DNA of 64,000 bases from Cupriavidus taiwanensis LMG 19424 (GCF_000069785.1 NC_010528.1:1860001-1924000); one strand, 5' to 3'. Positions 48,724 to 57,736 are shown, counted from the first letter of the stretch. Notes: generated from the letters alone by a model not told the origin. Made by a program: numbers and translations.

Positions 48724-50034
48724 TTAGTTCAGTTCTTCCATGCGCAGGCGCGTCACCGCGGACAGCACCGTGGGCAGTGCCTCGATCTTCGCGATGGCGG
48801 CGTTGACGTGCTTCTCGCGCGTGATGTGGGTCAGGATGATGATGTCGGTCTGCGGCTCGCCTTCGCGCGATTCCTTCTGCAGCATGGCGTCGATCGAGAT
48901 GCCGCCTTCGGCCAGGATGCGCGTGATCTCGGCCAGCACGCCAGTCTCGTCGGACACGCGCATGCGCAGGTAGTACGAGCTGTTGATTTCTTCGATCGGC
49001 AGCACCGGCACGCTCGACAGCTCGTCGGGCTGGAATGCCAGGTGCGGCACGCGGTGCTCGGGGTCGGCGGTGTGCAGGCGGGTCACGTCGACCAGGTCGG
49101 CGATCACCGCCGAGGCGGTCGGCTCGGCGCCGGCGCCCTTGCCGTAGTACAGCGTGGCACCGACAGCGTCGCCCTGCACCAGCACCGCATTCATCGCGCC
49201 TTCCACATTGGCGATCAGGCGGGTGGCCGGCACCAGCGTCGGATGCACGCGCAGCTCCACGCCGTCGTCGCGGCGGCGCGTGATGCCCAGCAGCTTGATG
49301 CGGTAGCCCAGTTCCTCGGCGTACTTGATGTCGGTGGCCGACAGCTTCGTGATGCCTTCAACGTGTGCCTTGTCGAACTGCACCGGCATGCCGAACGCGA
49401 TCGCGCTCATCAGCGTGACCTTGTGCGCGGCGTCGACACCCTCGATGTCGAAGGTCGGGTCGGCCTCGGCGTAGCCCAGCTGCTGCGCTTCCTTCAGGAC
49501 CACGTCGAAATCGAGGCCCTTGTCGCGCATCTCGGACAGGATGAAGTTGGTGGTGCCGTTGATGATGCCGGCGATCCACTGGATGCGGTTGGCGGTCAGG
49601 CCTTCGCGCAGCGCCTTGATGATGGGGATGCCACCGGCGACCGCGGCCTCGAAGGCAACGATCACGCCCTTCTTGCGCGCGGCTTCGAAAATCTCGTTGC
49701 CATGCACGGCCAGCAGCGCCTTGTTGGCGGTAACCACGTGCTTGCCGTTCTCGATCGCCTTGAGCACCAGTTCGCGCGCGATGCCGTAGCCGCCGATCAG
49801 TTCGACGACGATGTCGATGTCCGGACGCGTCACCACCTGGTGTGCGTCGCTGACGATCTCCACTTCCCCGTTGGTCAGTTCGCGCGCGCGTTCGGTGTTG
49901 AGATCGGCCACCACGGCAATCTCGATGCCGCGGCCGGCGCGGCGACGAATTTCTTCCTGATTGCGCTTGAGCACGTTGAACGTGCCGCTACCGACGGTAC
50001 CGATGCCGAGCAGGCCAACTTTGATGGGGTTCAT
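48724..50034 (-). CDS. hom: Homoserine dehydrogenase
   Basis: This 436-residue monofunctional enzyme reduces aspartate semialdehyde to homoserine. The nucleotide site is KVGLLGIGTVGSG; the catalytic domain has ANKALLAVHGNEI and GIINGTTNFILSEM; a C-terminal ACT domain (about 350-430, YYLRMRVSDETGVLAEITRILAEGGISIDAM) gives threonine feedback. The ATG at 50034 is used; a TTG two codons upstream is less likely. It lies 48 bp after the aminotransferase gene. Confidence 0.97.
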   Translation of the reverse strand: MNPIKVGLLGIGTVGSGTFNVLKRNQEEIRRRAGRGIEIAVVADLNTERARELTNGEVEIVSDAHQVVTRPDIDIVVELIGGYGIARELVLKAIENGKHVVTANKALLAVHGNEIFEAARKKGVIVAFEAAVAGGIPIIKALREGLTANRIQWIAGIINGTTNFILSEMRDKGLDFDVVLKEAQQLGYAEADPTFDIEGVDAAHKVTLMSAIAFGMPVQFDKAHVEGITKLSATDIKYAEELGYRIKLLGITRRRDDGVELRVHPTLVPATRLIANVEGAMNAVLVQGDAVGATLYYGKGAGAEPTASAVIADLVDVTRLHTADPEHRVPHLAFQPDELSSVPVLPIEEINSSYYLRMRVSDETGVLAEITRILAEGGISIDAMLQKESREGEPQTDIIILTHITREKHVNAAIAKIEALPTVLSAVTRLRMEELN

Positions 50035-50082
50035 GGACAATCTTCTGAGTTGCTAAGGATGGGTTGCGGCACGGCGGCCGGA

Positions 50083-51318
50083 TCAGGCCGCTGCCTTGCC
50101 GTGGCGTTTTCGGTAAGCCTCGAGGAAGCGCGCGATGCGGCCGATGGCCTCGCGCAGGTCTTCCTCGTGCGGCAGGAACACGATGCGGAAATGGTCAGGC
50201 CGGGCCCAGTTGAAGCCGGAGCCCTGCACCAGCAGCACCTTGGACTCCTGCAGCAGTTCATAGATGAACTCCTGGTCGTCCTGCACCGGGTACATCGACA
50301 GGTCCAGCTTCGGGAACAGGTACAGCGCCGCCTTGGGCTTGACGCAGGTCACGCCCGGGATCGCGGTGATCAGTTCGTAGGCCAGGTCGCGCTGGCGGCG
50401 CAGGCGCCCGCCTTCGGCGACCAGGTCGTTGATGCTCTGGTAGCCGCCCAGCGCGGTCTGGATCGCCCACTGGCCCGGCACGTTGGCGCACAGGCGCATC
50501 GACGACAGCATGTTCAGGCCTTCGATGTAGTCGATGGCCGGGCGCTTGTCGCCGGACACCACCATCCAGCCGGCGCGGTAGCCGCACGAGCGGTAGTTCT
50601 TCGACAAGCCGTTGAAGGTCACCGTCAGCACGTCGGTAGACAGCGACGCGATCGAGGTATGGGTGTTGCCGTCGTACAGGACCTTGTCGTAGATCTCGTC
50701 GGCGAAGATGATCAGGCCATGCTCGCGCGCGATCGCGACGATCTCGAGCAGCAGTTCATCGGAATACAGCGCCCCGGTGGGGTTGTTCGGGTTGATGATG
50801 ACGATGGCCTTGGTATGCGGCGTGATGCGCGCGCGGATATCGGCCGGATCGGGCATCCATTCGTTGGCCTCGTCGCAAATATAGTGCACCGGCGTGCCGC
50901 CCGACAGGCTGACCGCGGCGGTCCACAGCGGGTAGTCCGGCGCCGGCACCAGCACTTCGTCGCCGGTATTGAGCAGCGCATTGACCGCCATCACGATCAG
51001 TTCGGAGGCGCCGTTGCCCACATAGATATCGTCCAGGCCGACGCCTTCGATATTTTTTTGCTGGGTATAGTGCATGATCGCCTTGCGCGCGGCGAAAATG
51101 CCCTTCGAATCAGAATAACCTGCCGAATTCGGCAGGTTTCGCATCATGTCCTGCTGGATTTCTTCCGGCGCATCGAAGCCGAACACGGCCAGGTTGCCGA
51201 TATTCAGCTTGATGATCTTGTGCCCTTCTTCCTCCATCTGCTTGGCCTTCTCCAGCACCGGCCCGCGGATGTCGTAGCAAACATTATTGAGTTTGTTGGA
51301 TTTCTGGATGGGTTTCAC
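50083..51318 (-). CDS. alaA: Alanine-type aminotransferase AlaA
   Basis: This 411-residue fold-type I aminotransferase is very similar in text to E. coli AlaA (KSNKLNNVCYDIRGPVLEKAKQMEEEG, INPNNPTGALYS, FADEIYDKVLYD, PLP Lys in TFNGLSKNYRSCGYRAGWM). The substrate-loop motif IGNPAPFGF of E. coli reads IGNLAVFGF here. It converts pyruvate and glutamate to alanine, or acts on related 2-oxo acids. The start is a GTG at 51318 with little ribosome-binding sequence. It heads the alaA-hom-thrC operon. Confidence 0.93.
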   Translation of the reverse strand: MKPIQKSNKLNNVCYDIRGPVLEKAKQMEEEGHKIIKLNIGNLAVFGFDAPEEIQQDMMRNLPNSAGYSDSKGIFAARKAIMHYTQQKNIEGVGLDDIYVGNGASELIVMAVNALLNTGDEVLVPAPDYPLWTAAVSLSGGTPVHYICDEANEWMPDPADIRARITPHTKAIVIINPNNPTGALYSDELLLEIVAIAREHGLIIFADEIYDKVLYDGNTHTSIASLSTDVLTVTFNGLSKNYRSCGYRAGWMVVSGDKRPAIDYIEGLNMLSSMRLCANVPGQWAIQTALGGYQSINDLVAEGGRLRRQRDLAYELITAIPGVTCVKPKAALYLFPKLDLSMYPVQDDQEFIYELLQESKVLLVQGSGFNWARPDHFRIVFLPHEEDLREAIGRIARFLEAYRKRHGKAAA

Positions 51319-51433
51319 GGCGATGTCGGGCAAGCGTGGCGTGCCGCGTCGGCGGCACCGGACTGGGAATCGGGGCGATCTGACAGAATCTGAAAGAATG
51401 CGGAGGCGCCGTCCGCTGCGATGCAACGCAAAC

Positions 51434-51462
51434 GTGGCAGACAGGGAGGCAAAAGCTATAAT
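51434..51462 (+). promoter_or_regulatory. Sigma-70-like promoter upstream of the Mth938-domain gene
   Basis: TATAAT at 51457-51462 is preceded by GTGGCA (51434-51439) with exact 17-bp spacing. It lies in the 315-bp divergent region between alaA and the Mth938-domain gene. The palindromic surroundings (TATAATTTAT) could serve alaA in the other direction too. Nothing else is recognised in this gap. Confidence 0.6.
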
Positions 51463-51633
51463 TTATCGGATTATGACAGACTTCGGCAGGGATTCTTGCA
51501 TTGCAGCGTGCGCCGTCCGCGCGCACCGCAGCCGCCTGCCCGCTGTCAACCTTCCATGGCCCGCCCGGCCCGTCGGCTCTCCGCTCCGCGGACCCGCCGG
51601 CCAGGCTGCGCCGGCCACCGCCGAGATCCCCAA

Positions 51634-52017
51634 GTGAAACTCCACGCCGACCAGCCCCAGTCGCTCAACACCGTCACGGCCTACGGGCCCGGGTATATCG
51701 AAATCAACCTCGTGCGCCACACCAACTCGGTGCTGGTCATGCCGGAGGGCGAAGTCCGGCCCTGGCCGGTCGACCGCTTCGAAGACCTCGAATCCGCCCA
51801 CTTCGAGCAACTGGCCGAACTCGGACCCGAAGTGGTGCTGCTCGGTACCGGCTCGCGGTTGCGCTTTCCGCACCCGCGCCTGACCGCATCGCTGGCGCGC
51901 CGCCATGTCGGCGTCGACGCCATGGACATGCAGGCGGCGTGCCGCACCTACAACATCCTGATGGCCGAGGGCCGCAAGGTGGCGGCGGTGCTGCTGCTGG
52001 AACCCGAGGCCGCCTGA
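51634..52017 (+). CDS. Mth938/DUF498-domain protein
   Basis: This 127-residue protein is a single Mth938 domain: VTAYGPGYIEINLVRHTNSVLVMPEGEVRPWPV, then EVVLLGTGSRLRFPHP and VGVDAMDMQAACRTYNILMAEGRKVAAVLL. Homologues include human NDUFAF3/AAMDC, assembly factors; the bacterial role is unknown. It probably starts at the GTG at 51634. It is followed 142 bp later by bcp and may be co-transcribed. Confidence 0.88.
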   Translation: MKLHADQPQSLNTVTAYGPGYIEINLVRHTNSVLVMPEGEVRPWPVDRFEDLESAHFEQLAELGPEVVLLGTGSRLRFPHPRLTASLARRHVGVDAMDMQAACRTYNILMAEGRKVAAVLLLEPEAA

Positions 52018-52159
52018 CGCGCCCGCAGGAAAAGTTGAGCCAGCGCCACGCTTGAAGTCCGCGGCAGGCGCCCCAATCTGTTCGCGCTGAGGCGGCAGCC
52101 CCTGTCCCGATTCCAACGATCTCACCGATCTCCTGCCCCTCCCCCAAGGAGCCACAAGC

Positions 52160-52624
52160 ATGACCGTCAGTCTCAACAAGGCCATCCCCGACTTCAGCGC
52201 GCCCATGACCGGCGACGCCACCTTCCGCCTGGCCGACTACCGCGGCAAGACGGTGGTGCTGTATTTCTATCCGAAGGACAACACGCCGGGCTGCACCACG
52301 GAGGCGATGAACTTCCGCGACCAGTACGAGGATTTCGAGAAGGCCGGCGTGCAGGTATTCGGCATCTCGCGCGACAGCCTGCGCTCGCACGAGAACTTCA
52401 AGGCCAAGCTCGAACTGCCGTTCGAACTGATCTCCGATGCCGACGAAAATGTGTGCACATTGTTCGATGTCATCAAGATGAAAAAGCTGTATGGCAAGGA
52501 GCACCGCGGCATCGAGCGCAGCACCTTTGTCATCGACGGCAAGGGCATCCTGCGACACGAGCTGCGCGGCATCAAGGTGCCCAACCACGTGGACGAAGTC
52601 CTGGAGATCGTGCGCGGCCTCTGA
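52160..52624 (+). CDS. bcp: Thioredoxin-dependent peroxidase, Bcp/PrxQ family
   Basis: This 154-residue peroxiredoxin has peroxidatic Cys45 in YPKDNTPGCTTEA. The resolving Cys usual five residues later is replaced by Met50; Cys99 (ENVCTLF) may resolve the sulfenic acid or the enzyme may be a 1-Cys type. It reduces hydroperoxides with thioredoxin in the cytoplasm. The ribosome-binding site is AAGGAG. The following intergenic region carries a candidate small RNA. Confidence 0.95.
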   Translation: MTVSLNKAIPDFSAPMTGDATFRLADYRGKTVVLYFYPKDNTPGCTTEAMNFRDQYEDFEKAGVQVFGISRDSLRSHENFKAKLELPFELISDADENVCTLFDVIKMKKLYGKEHRGIERSTFVIDGKGILRHELRGIKVPNHVDEVLEIVRGL

Positions 52625-52699
52625 AGCCTCGCCGCAGCGCCGGCATTGCCCGTAACGGATTCGATCCGGACGCACCGTGGCAAACGTTGGGAAACCCAA

Positions 52700-52728
52700 T
52701 TGCCAAACCCAAAGCCTTCGGATACATT
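52700..52728 (+). promoter_or_regulatory. Sigma-70-like promoter between bcp and phoH
   Basis: TTGCCA (52700-52705) and TACATT (52723-52728) are separated by exactly 17 bp, giving a predicted start near 52735. It precedes a hairpin-rich non-coding stretch rather than an open reading frame. Confidence 0.6.
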
Positions 52729-52734
52729 GGCCCG

Positions 52735-52875
52735 TAATGAGTTCAGATTCCGGATGCCACGCTGTTTCGACTCCCCGGCCCAGGCGCTTCCCGCCACAGG
52801 CCGGTAGCGGACCTGCCATGTCGGCAGTCCGCCAAAGAGCCGCCAACCCTGTTCCGCAGGCATGGCGGCTTTTTT
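52735..52875 (+). ncRNA. Candidate small RNA or attenuated leader upstream of phoH
   Basis: This predicted transcript of about 140 nt contains a very stable hairpin: GCGGAC/GTCCGC (52807-52812 with 52827-52832) extended by TGCC/GGCA around an ATGTC loop. It then has a terminator stem AGCCGCCA/TGGCGGCT (52838-52845 with 52863-52870) followed by TTTTT. It has its own promoter and contains no credible reading frame. It could be a free small RNA or a leader that attenuates phoH, 173 bp further on. No known Rfam family was recognised. Together with 52625-52699, which holds nothing else, this accounts for most of the bcp-phoH gap. Confidence 0.5.
52838..52875 (+). terminator. Intrinsic terminator upstream of phoH
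   Basis: An 8-bp perfect stem is extended by a partial inner pairing CCTG/CAGG and followed by a T-run. It could end transcripts from the promoter at 52700 and read-through from bcp. Confidence 0.75.
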
Positions 52876-53047
52876 GTTTGCAGCCGTGTCCGGGCTCATG
52901 CCCGTCCGCGCCGGGTGCCTCGCGCATGCATGCCCCGGCCCGGGTCCGTCGCGCCGTCCCGAACACGCCGGCGTCAGCCGGCGTCTCGCGGCACCACGGA
53001 CCGGACATTCCCGCCCCCTTCTTGTCCCCCTGAAAGGAAAGCCAAGC

Positions 53048-54751
53048 ATGCCGCTGCCTACCATGCCCGCCAAGCCTGCCCAATTGCTGGACCCGAGCGA
53101 GTTTGCTCCGGTTTCCGCGGTGCCTAAGGCCAAAGCCGCCACACAGGGCAAGAAACCTGTGCCGGCGCTCGAGCGTGTGGCATTGCTGGAAACCGGCGAC
53201 ACACAGGCGCCTGAAGTCAAGGCCCGCGCCGCCGGCGGCACCCGCGCCCGCAGCACCGAGACGCCGGCGGTATCGACGCCGGCCGTTACCGCCGCGCCGG
53301 TGAGCCTGGTCAAGCCGTCGACCGGCACCACGCGCCGCGCGCGCAAGGCCGAAGGCCCGAGCAAGCTGTTCGTGCTCGACACCAACGTGCTGATGCACGA
53401 CCCGGCCTCGCTGTTCCGCTTCGAGGAGCACGACATCTATCTGCCGATGATGACGCTCGAAGAACTGGACAACCACAAGAAGGGCATGAGCGAAGTCGCG
53501 CGCAACGCGCGCATGGTCAGCCGCACGCTCGATTCGCTGGTGGGCGGCACCGACGGCGTGCTCGACGAAGGCCTGCCGCTGGCACGTCTGGGCAATCGCG
53601 ACGCGCAGGGCAAGCTGTTTTTCCAGACGCGCCTGAACGACATCAAGCTGCCCGAAGGCCTGCCGCAGGGCAAGGCCGACAACCAGATCCTGGGCGTGGT
53701 CAGCGCGCTGCAGCAGCAATACCCCGAGCGCCAGGTCGTGCTGGTGTCGAAAGACATCAACATGCGCATCAAGGCGCGCGCGCTGGGCCTGCCGGCCGAG
53801 GATTACTTCAATGACCAGGTCCTGGAAGACAAGGACCTGCTCTACGCAGGCGTGATGCAGCTGCCCGGCGACTTCTGGGCCAAGCATGGCAAGGGCGTCG
53901 AAAGCTGGCAGGATCCCAAGTCCGGCGCCATGTTCTACCGGCTCACCGGACCGCTGGTGCCGTCGTTCCTGGTCAACCAGTTCGTCTACCTGGAACCGGT
54001 CGATGGCAGCCTGCCGCTCTATGCGCAGGTCAAGGAGATCAACGGCAAGACCGCGCTGCTGCAGACCCTGAAGGACTACACGCATCACAAGAACAACGTG
54101 TGGAGCGTGACCGCGCGCAACCGCGAGCAAAACTTCGCCCTGAACCTGCTGATGAACCCGGACATCGACTTCGTCACGCTGCTGGGCCAGGCCGGCACCG
54201 GCAAGACGCTGCTGGCGCTCGCCGCCGGGTTGGAGCAGGTGCTGGACCAGAAGCTCTACAACGAGATCATCGTCACCCGCGCGACCGTGCCGGTGGGCGA
54301 GGACATCGGCTTCCTGCCGGGCACCGAGGAAGAGAAGATGCAACCGTGGATGGGCGCGTTCGACGACAACCTCGAAGTCCTGCAGAAGAGCGACGACAGC
54401 GCCGGCGACTGGGGCCGCGCCGCGACCCAGGAGCTGATCCGCTCGCGCATCAAGGTCAAGAGCATGAACTTCATGCGCGGCCGCACCTTCGTCAACAAGT
54501 TCGTCATCATCGACGAGGCGCAAAACCTCACGCCCAAGCAGATGAAGACGCTGGTGACGCGCGCCGGCCCGGGCACCAAGATCATCTGCCTGGGGAATAT
54601 CGCGCAGATCGATACACCCTACCTGACCGAAGGCTCGTCGGGCCTGACCTACGTGGTCGACCGCTTCAAGGGCTGGAGCCACAGCGGCCATATCACGCTG
54701 GCGCGCGGCGAGCGCTCGCGCCTGGCCGACCACGCCGGCGACGTGCTCTGA
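53048..54751 (+). CDS. PIN-PhoH family ATPase/ribonuclease-like protein
   Basis: This 567-residue protein has an Ala/Thr-rich, probably disordered first 105 residues, a PIN domain from about 108 (KLFVLDTNVLMHDPAS with metal-binding Asp residues), and a C-terminal PhoH ATPase domain with Walker A GQAGTGKT near residue 380 and FVIIDEAQNL as Walker B. PIN-PhoH proteins (PhoH2/YlaK type) have RNA helicase/RNase activity in other bacteria. The ATG at 53048 has GAAAGGAAAG upstream; a longer in-frame start within the upstream terminator is rejected. It is probably monocistronic. Confidence 0.93.
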   Translation: MPLPTMPAKPAQLLDPSEFAPVSAVPKAKAATQGKKPVPALERVALLETGDTQAPEVKARAAGGTRARSTETPAVSTPAVTAAPVSLVKPSTGTTRRARKAEGPSKLFVLDTNVLMHDPASLFRFEEHDIYLPMMTLEELDNHKKGMSEVARNARMVSRTLDSLVGGTDGVLDEGLPLARLGNRDAQGKLFFQTRLNDIKLPEGLPQGKADNQILGVVSALQQQYPERQVVLVSKDINMRIKARALGLPAEDYFNDQVLEDKDLLYAGVMQLPGDFWAKHGKGVESWQDPKSGAMFYRLTGPLVPSFLVNQFVYLEPVDGSLPLYAQVKEINGKTALLQTLKDYTHHKNNVWSVTARNREQNFALNLLMNPDIDFVTLLGQAGTGKTLLALAAGLEQVLDQKLYNEIIVTRATVPVGEDIGFLPGTEEEKMQPWMGAFDDNLEVLQKSDDSAGDWGRAATQELIRSRIKVKSMNFMRGRTFVNKFVIIDEAQNLTPKQMKTLVTRAGPGTKIICLGNIAQIDTPYLTEGSSGLTYVVDRFKGWSHSGHITLARGERSRLADHAGDVL

Positions 54752-54880
54752 CGCGGACAGCGGGCCCGGGCACCCTTCCATGCGGAAGGGGCCCGGGCCC
54801 GCTTGTCGTGAGCGGCAAGCGCAATGCGGCTATGATGTCCGCACGTCCGCTTGTTGTCCCGCATCCCACTGGAGGCGTCG

Positions 54881-55288
54881 ATGAATCCACAGCATCTCCG
54901 CCTGGCCGCGCTGATCGGCGCCGCCATGGTCCTGACCAGCGCGCCTGCCGCGCGCGCCGCGGCTGACGATCTGGTAATCCGAACCATGGGCCCGGTCAGC
55001 TATGTCTGCGGCGGTGTCGCCGAAGACGAGCGCCAGGCGCTGACCGCGCGCGAAAAGGATTTCAATATCGGCATCCTGTTCACACAGGGTACCGCGGGCG
55101 AGTTCCTGTCCGATGTCGCGGTCAGGCTGGTCCGCGACGAGCAAGAGGTGGCAACCTTCCGCGCCGCCGGCCCCCGCTGCCTGATACGTGCGCCCGAAGG
55201 CAGCTACAATATCGAGGCCAGTTACAAGGGCCAGCCCAAGTCCATCAAGGTCAGCACCGGTACGCGCAACGCCCAGCTACGCTGGTAG
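54881..55288 (+). CDS. Exported protein of unknown function
   Basis: This 135-residue protein has a Sec signal peptide (LRLAALIGAAMVLTSAPAARA, cleavage before AADDLVI). The mature part, about 110 residues, is beta-rich with VSYVCGGVAEDERQAL, GEFLSDVAVRLVRDEQEVATFRAAGPRCLIRAPEGSYNIEASYKGQ, resembling small periplasmic carboxypeptidase-regulatory-like folds. Two Cys residues might pair. The ribosome-binding site GGAGG supports this start. It is followed 47 bp later by the NlpC/P60 gene. No family name assigned. Confidence 0.8.
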   Translation: MNPQHLRLAALIGAAMVLTSAPAARAAADDLVIRTMGPVSYVCGGVAEDERQALTAREKDFNIGILFTQGTAGEFLSDVAVRLVRDEQEVATFRAAGPRCLIRAPEGSYNIEASYKGQPKSIKVSTGTRNAQLRW

Positions 55289-55335
55289 CGCCAAGGATTC
55301 CGGTGCGCCGGCAGGCCGGCGACCGGAATCCAGCG

Positions 55336-56016
55336 ATGCCATTGCGCCGTACCCGTAGTTCTCACAGTCCTTCTGCACTGCCGCGCCCGATTACCCGGGC
55401 CGGCCTGCCGCTGCTGTGCGCCGCCGCGCTGCTGCTGGCGGCGTGTGCAAGCTCCCCACCCTCTCGCCATGGCAGCTTGCCGCGCACGCCCGGCAAGCCC
55501 ATGACCGATCCCAGCGCCGGCCTGGAGGAAATCTCGATCCAGGCGATGTCGCTGGTCGGCACCCCATACCGCTACGGCGGCAACACGCCGGATGCCGGCT
55601 TCGACTGCAGCGGCCTGGTGCGCTATGTGGTCGCGCGCGCGGCCAACGTCAACCTGCCGCGCACCACCGAAGCCATGGGCACGCGCGGCAGTTCGCTGTC
55701 CCGCAGCGAAGTCGCTTCGGGCGACCTGGTGTTCTTCAACACCACCGGACGCGCCAACTCGCATGTCGGCATCTACGTCGGCCAGAACCGCTTTGTCCAC
55801 GCGCCGTCGTCCGGCGGCACCGTACGGCTGGAAGACATGAGCAAGCCCTACTGGGCCTCGCGCTACAACGGCGCGCGGCGGGTGGTGGACGGCGCGGTCA
55901 ACCTGCCGCCGGCGCCGGCGACACCGGTCCCCTCGCCACCCCCGGCGCCCGCGGTGCCGGAACCCGCCCCGCTGCCCGACGACGACGACCCCATCGCCGC
56001 GTTCGCCAACCGCTGA
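55336..56016 (+). CDS. NlpC/P60 cell-wall peptidase lipoprotein
   Basis: This 226-residue lipoprotein has lipobox LAAC with Cys37. The NlpC/P60 domain (about 62-180) has catalytic Cys91 (FDCSGLV), His143 (NSHVGIY) and His155 (FVHAP). It should cleave gamma-D-glutamyl-diaminopimelate bonds in peptidoglycan at the outer membrane. The C-terminal 45 residues are Pro/Ala-rich. The start at 55336 gives the signal peptide a basic n-region; a GTG eleven codons upstream is possible. Confidence 0.92.
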   Translation: MPLRRTRSSHSPSALPRPITRAGLPLLCAAALLLAACASSPPSRHGSLPRTPGKPMTDPSAGLEEISIQAMSLVGTPYRYGGNTPDAGFDCSGLVRYVVARAANVNLPRTTEAMGTRGSSLSRSEVASGDLVFFNTTGRANSHVGIYVGQNRFVHAPSSGGTVRLEDMSKPYWASRYNGARRVVDGAVNLPPAPATPVPSPPPAPAVPEPAPLPDDDDPIAAFANR

Positions 56017-56039
56017 CCTCCGGAGGCGCGGGCAAACAA

Positions 56040-56066
56040 AAAAGCCAGGCACTTTGCCTGGCTTTT
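56040..56066. terminator. Bidirectional terminator between the NlpC gene and pit
   Basis: The perfect 12-bp stem AAAAGCCAGGCA/TGCCTGGCTTTT has a 3-base loop, with A-run and T-run on opposite sides, and serves both convergent genes. Confidence 0.9.
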
Positions 56067-56088
56067 TGCATGATCACCCGATCCCGCG

Positions 56089-57096
56089 TTACAGGATATG
56101 GCGCCCGATCCACCATGCGATCGCCGCCATGAAGGCCGATGCCGGAATCGTCAGCACCCAGGCCCAGACGATATTGCCGGCCACGCCCCAGCGCACCGCC
56201 GACATCTTCTGCGACGAGCCGACCCCGACGATGGCGCCGGTGATCGTATGGGTGGTCGACACCGGCACACCCAGTGCCGAGGCGAAGAACAGCGTCAGCG
56301 CACCGCCGGTCTCGGCGCAGAACCCGCCCACGGGCTTGAGCTTGGTGATCTTCTGGCCCATGGTGCGCACGATGCGCCAGCCGCCGAACAGCGTGCCCAT
56401 GCCAATGGCCACGTAGCAGCTGACGATCACCCACGTCGGCGGCGGATCGCCGGCCAGCACATGGCCGCTGGCGATCAGCAGCATCCAGATGATGCCGATG
56501 GTCTTCTGCGCATCATTGCCGCCATGCCCCAGGCTGTACAGCGAGGCCGATACCAGCTGCAGCCGCCGGAACCAGCGGTCGACGCGCGATGGCGGCGTGC
56601 GGAAGAAGGTCCAGCCGACGATCACCATCATCAGCGATCCCAGCAGGAAGCCGAGGAAAGGCGACACCAGGATGAACGCCACCGTCTTCAGCAGCCCGCT
56701 GGCCACCAGCGCGCCGGTGCCGGCCTTGGCCACCGCCGCGCCCACCAGCCCGCCGATCAGCGCGTGCGACGACGACGAAGGAATCCCGTAGTACCAGGTG
56801 ATGACGTTCCACGCGATCGCCCCGACCAGCGCGCCGAAGATGACATAGTGGTCGACGACCCCGCCCTGGATGGTCCCGGTGCCGACCGTGGCGGCCACCT
56901 TCAGGTGGAACACGAAGATCGCGACGACGTTGCACATCGCCGCCATCGCCACCGCATGGTGCGGCTTGAGCACGCCCGTGGACACTACCGTCGCGATCGA
57001 GTTGGCCGCGTCGTGGAAGCCGTTCATGAAATCGAACAGCAATGCCAGCGCCACCAGCAAGGCGATCACCCACAGGCTCATTTGTATGGTCTGCAT
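56089..57096 (-). CDS. pit: Low-affinity inorganic phosphate transporter Pit
   Basis: This 335-residue PiT-family carrier has about ten spans and two inverted repeats, with the signature GFHDAANSIATVVSTGVL in the first and SLGHGGNDAQKTIGIIW in the second; both contain the substrate-binding GxND-like motif. It imports metal-phosphate with protons across the inner membrane. It begins 13 bp after its DUF47 partner gene, a conserved pair. Confidence 0.95.
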   Translation of the reverse strand: MQTIQMSLWVIALLVALALLFDFMNGFHDAANSIATVVSTGVLKPHHAVAMAAMCNVVAIFVFHLKVAATVGTGTIQGGVVDHYVIFGALVGAIAWNVITWYYGIPSSSSHALIGGLVGAAVAKAGTGALVASGLLKTVAFILVSPFLGFLLGSLMMVIVGWTFFRTPPSRVDRWFRRLQLVSASLYSLGHGGNDAQKTIGIIWMLLIASGHVLAGDPPPTWVIVSCYVAIGMGTLFGGWRIVRTMGQKITKLKPVGGFCAETGGALTLFFASALGVPVSTTHTITGAIVGVGSSQKMSAVRWGVAGNIVWAWVLTIPASAFMAAIAWWIGRHIL

Positions 57097-57109
57097 GCCG
57101 ATTGCCGCC

Positions 57110-57736
57110 TCAGGCGTTTTCCAGGACGATGCCTTCGATGATGTTGGCGACGTCCTCGCACTTGTCGGTGATCGTCTCGAGCTGCTCGTAGATGGCCTTC
57201 AGCTTGATCAGGCGCTTGACGTCGGTCTCGTCGCGGAACAGCTTGGACATCGCCGAGCGCATCACGCGGTCGGCCTCGGATTCCAGCTGGTCGATCTGCT
57301 GCGCGGTCTTGAGGATGGTGCTGGCATTGCCCATGTCCTCGAGCAGGCCCACGGCGATCTTGACCTGGTCGCAGCACTGCACGCAGATCGCGGCCAGGCG
57401 CAGCGCCTCGTCGGTCAGGTTGGTCACGTCGTACAGCGAGATGGTCTCGGCCACGTCTTCCATCAGGTCCAGGATGTCGTCCATGGTCGTGATGAGCTTG
57501 TGGATCTCGTCGCGGTCCAGCGGCGTGATGAAGGTCTTGTGCAGCAGGTCGATGGTGTCGTGCGTGATCCGGTCGGCCTTCTTTTCGGTGGCCTGGACGC
57601 GCCGGGCATGGGCCTCGGCGTTGGGCAGGTCGTTGACCAGGGCCTGCAGTTCATGGGCGGCGGTCACCGCGCAGTCGGCGTGCTGGTTGAAATATTCGAA
57701 GAACTTGCCCTCCGTGGGCATGAATCGGCCGAACAT
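57110..57736 (-). CDS. DUF47/PhoU-like Pit accessory protein
   Basis: This 208-residue, almost entirely helical protein of the DUF47 family is related to PhoU (FFEYFNQHADCAVTAAHELQALVNDL; TPLDRDEIHKLITTMDDILDLMEDV). The Glu/Asp-rich helices bind metal clusters in homologues. It regulates or supports the Pit transporter encoded immediately downstream. The 190 bp ahead of it, up to dnaB, contain no clear Pho box. Confidence 0.92.
   Translation of the reverse strand: MFGRFMPTEGKFFEYFNQHADCAVTAAHELQALVNDLPNAEAHARRVQATEKKADRITHDTIDLLHKTFITPLDRDEIHKLITTMDDILDLMEDVAETISLYDVTNLTDEALRLAAICVQCCDQVKIAVGLLEDMGNASTILKTAQQIDQLESEADRVMRSAMSKLFRDETDVKRLIKLKAIYEQLETITDKCEDVANIIEGIVLENA

Noticed and set aside
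46291..51393. Open frame of 1700 codons on the plus strand
   Set aside because: It lies entirely antisense to moeA, thrC, hom and alaA, whose motifs are clear. Long antisense frames are expected at this GC content, and the translation is Arg/His-rich without domains.
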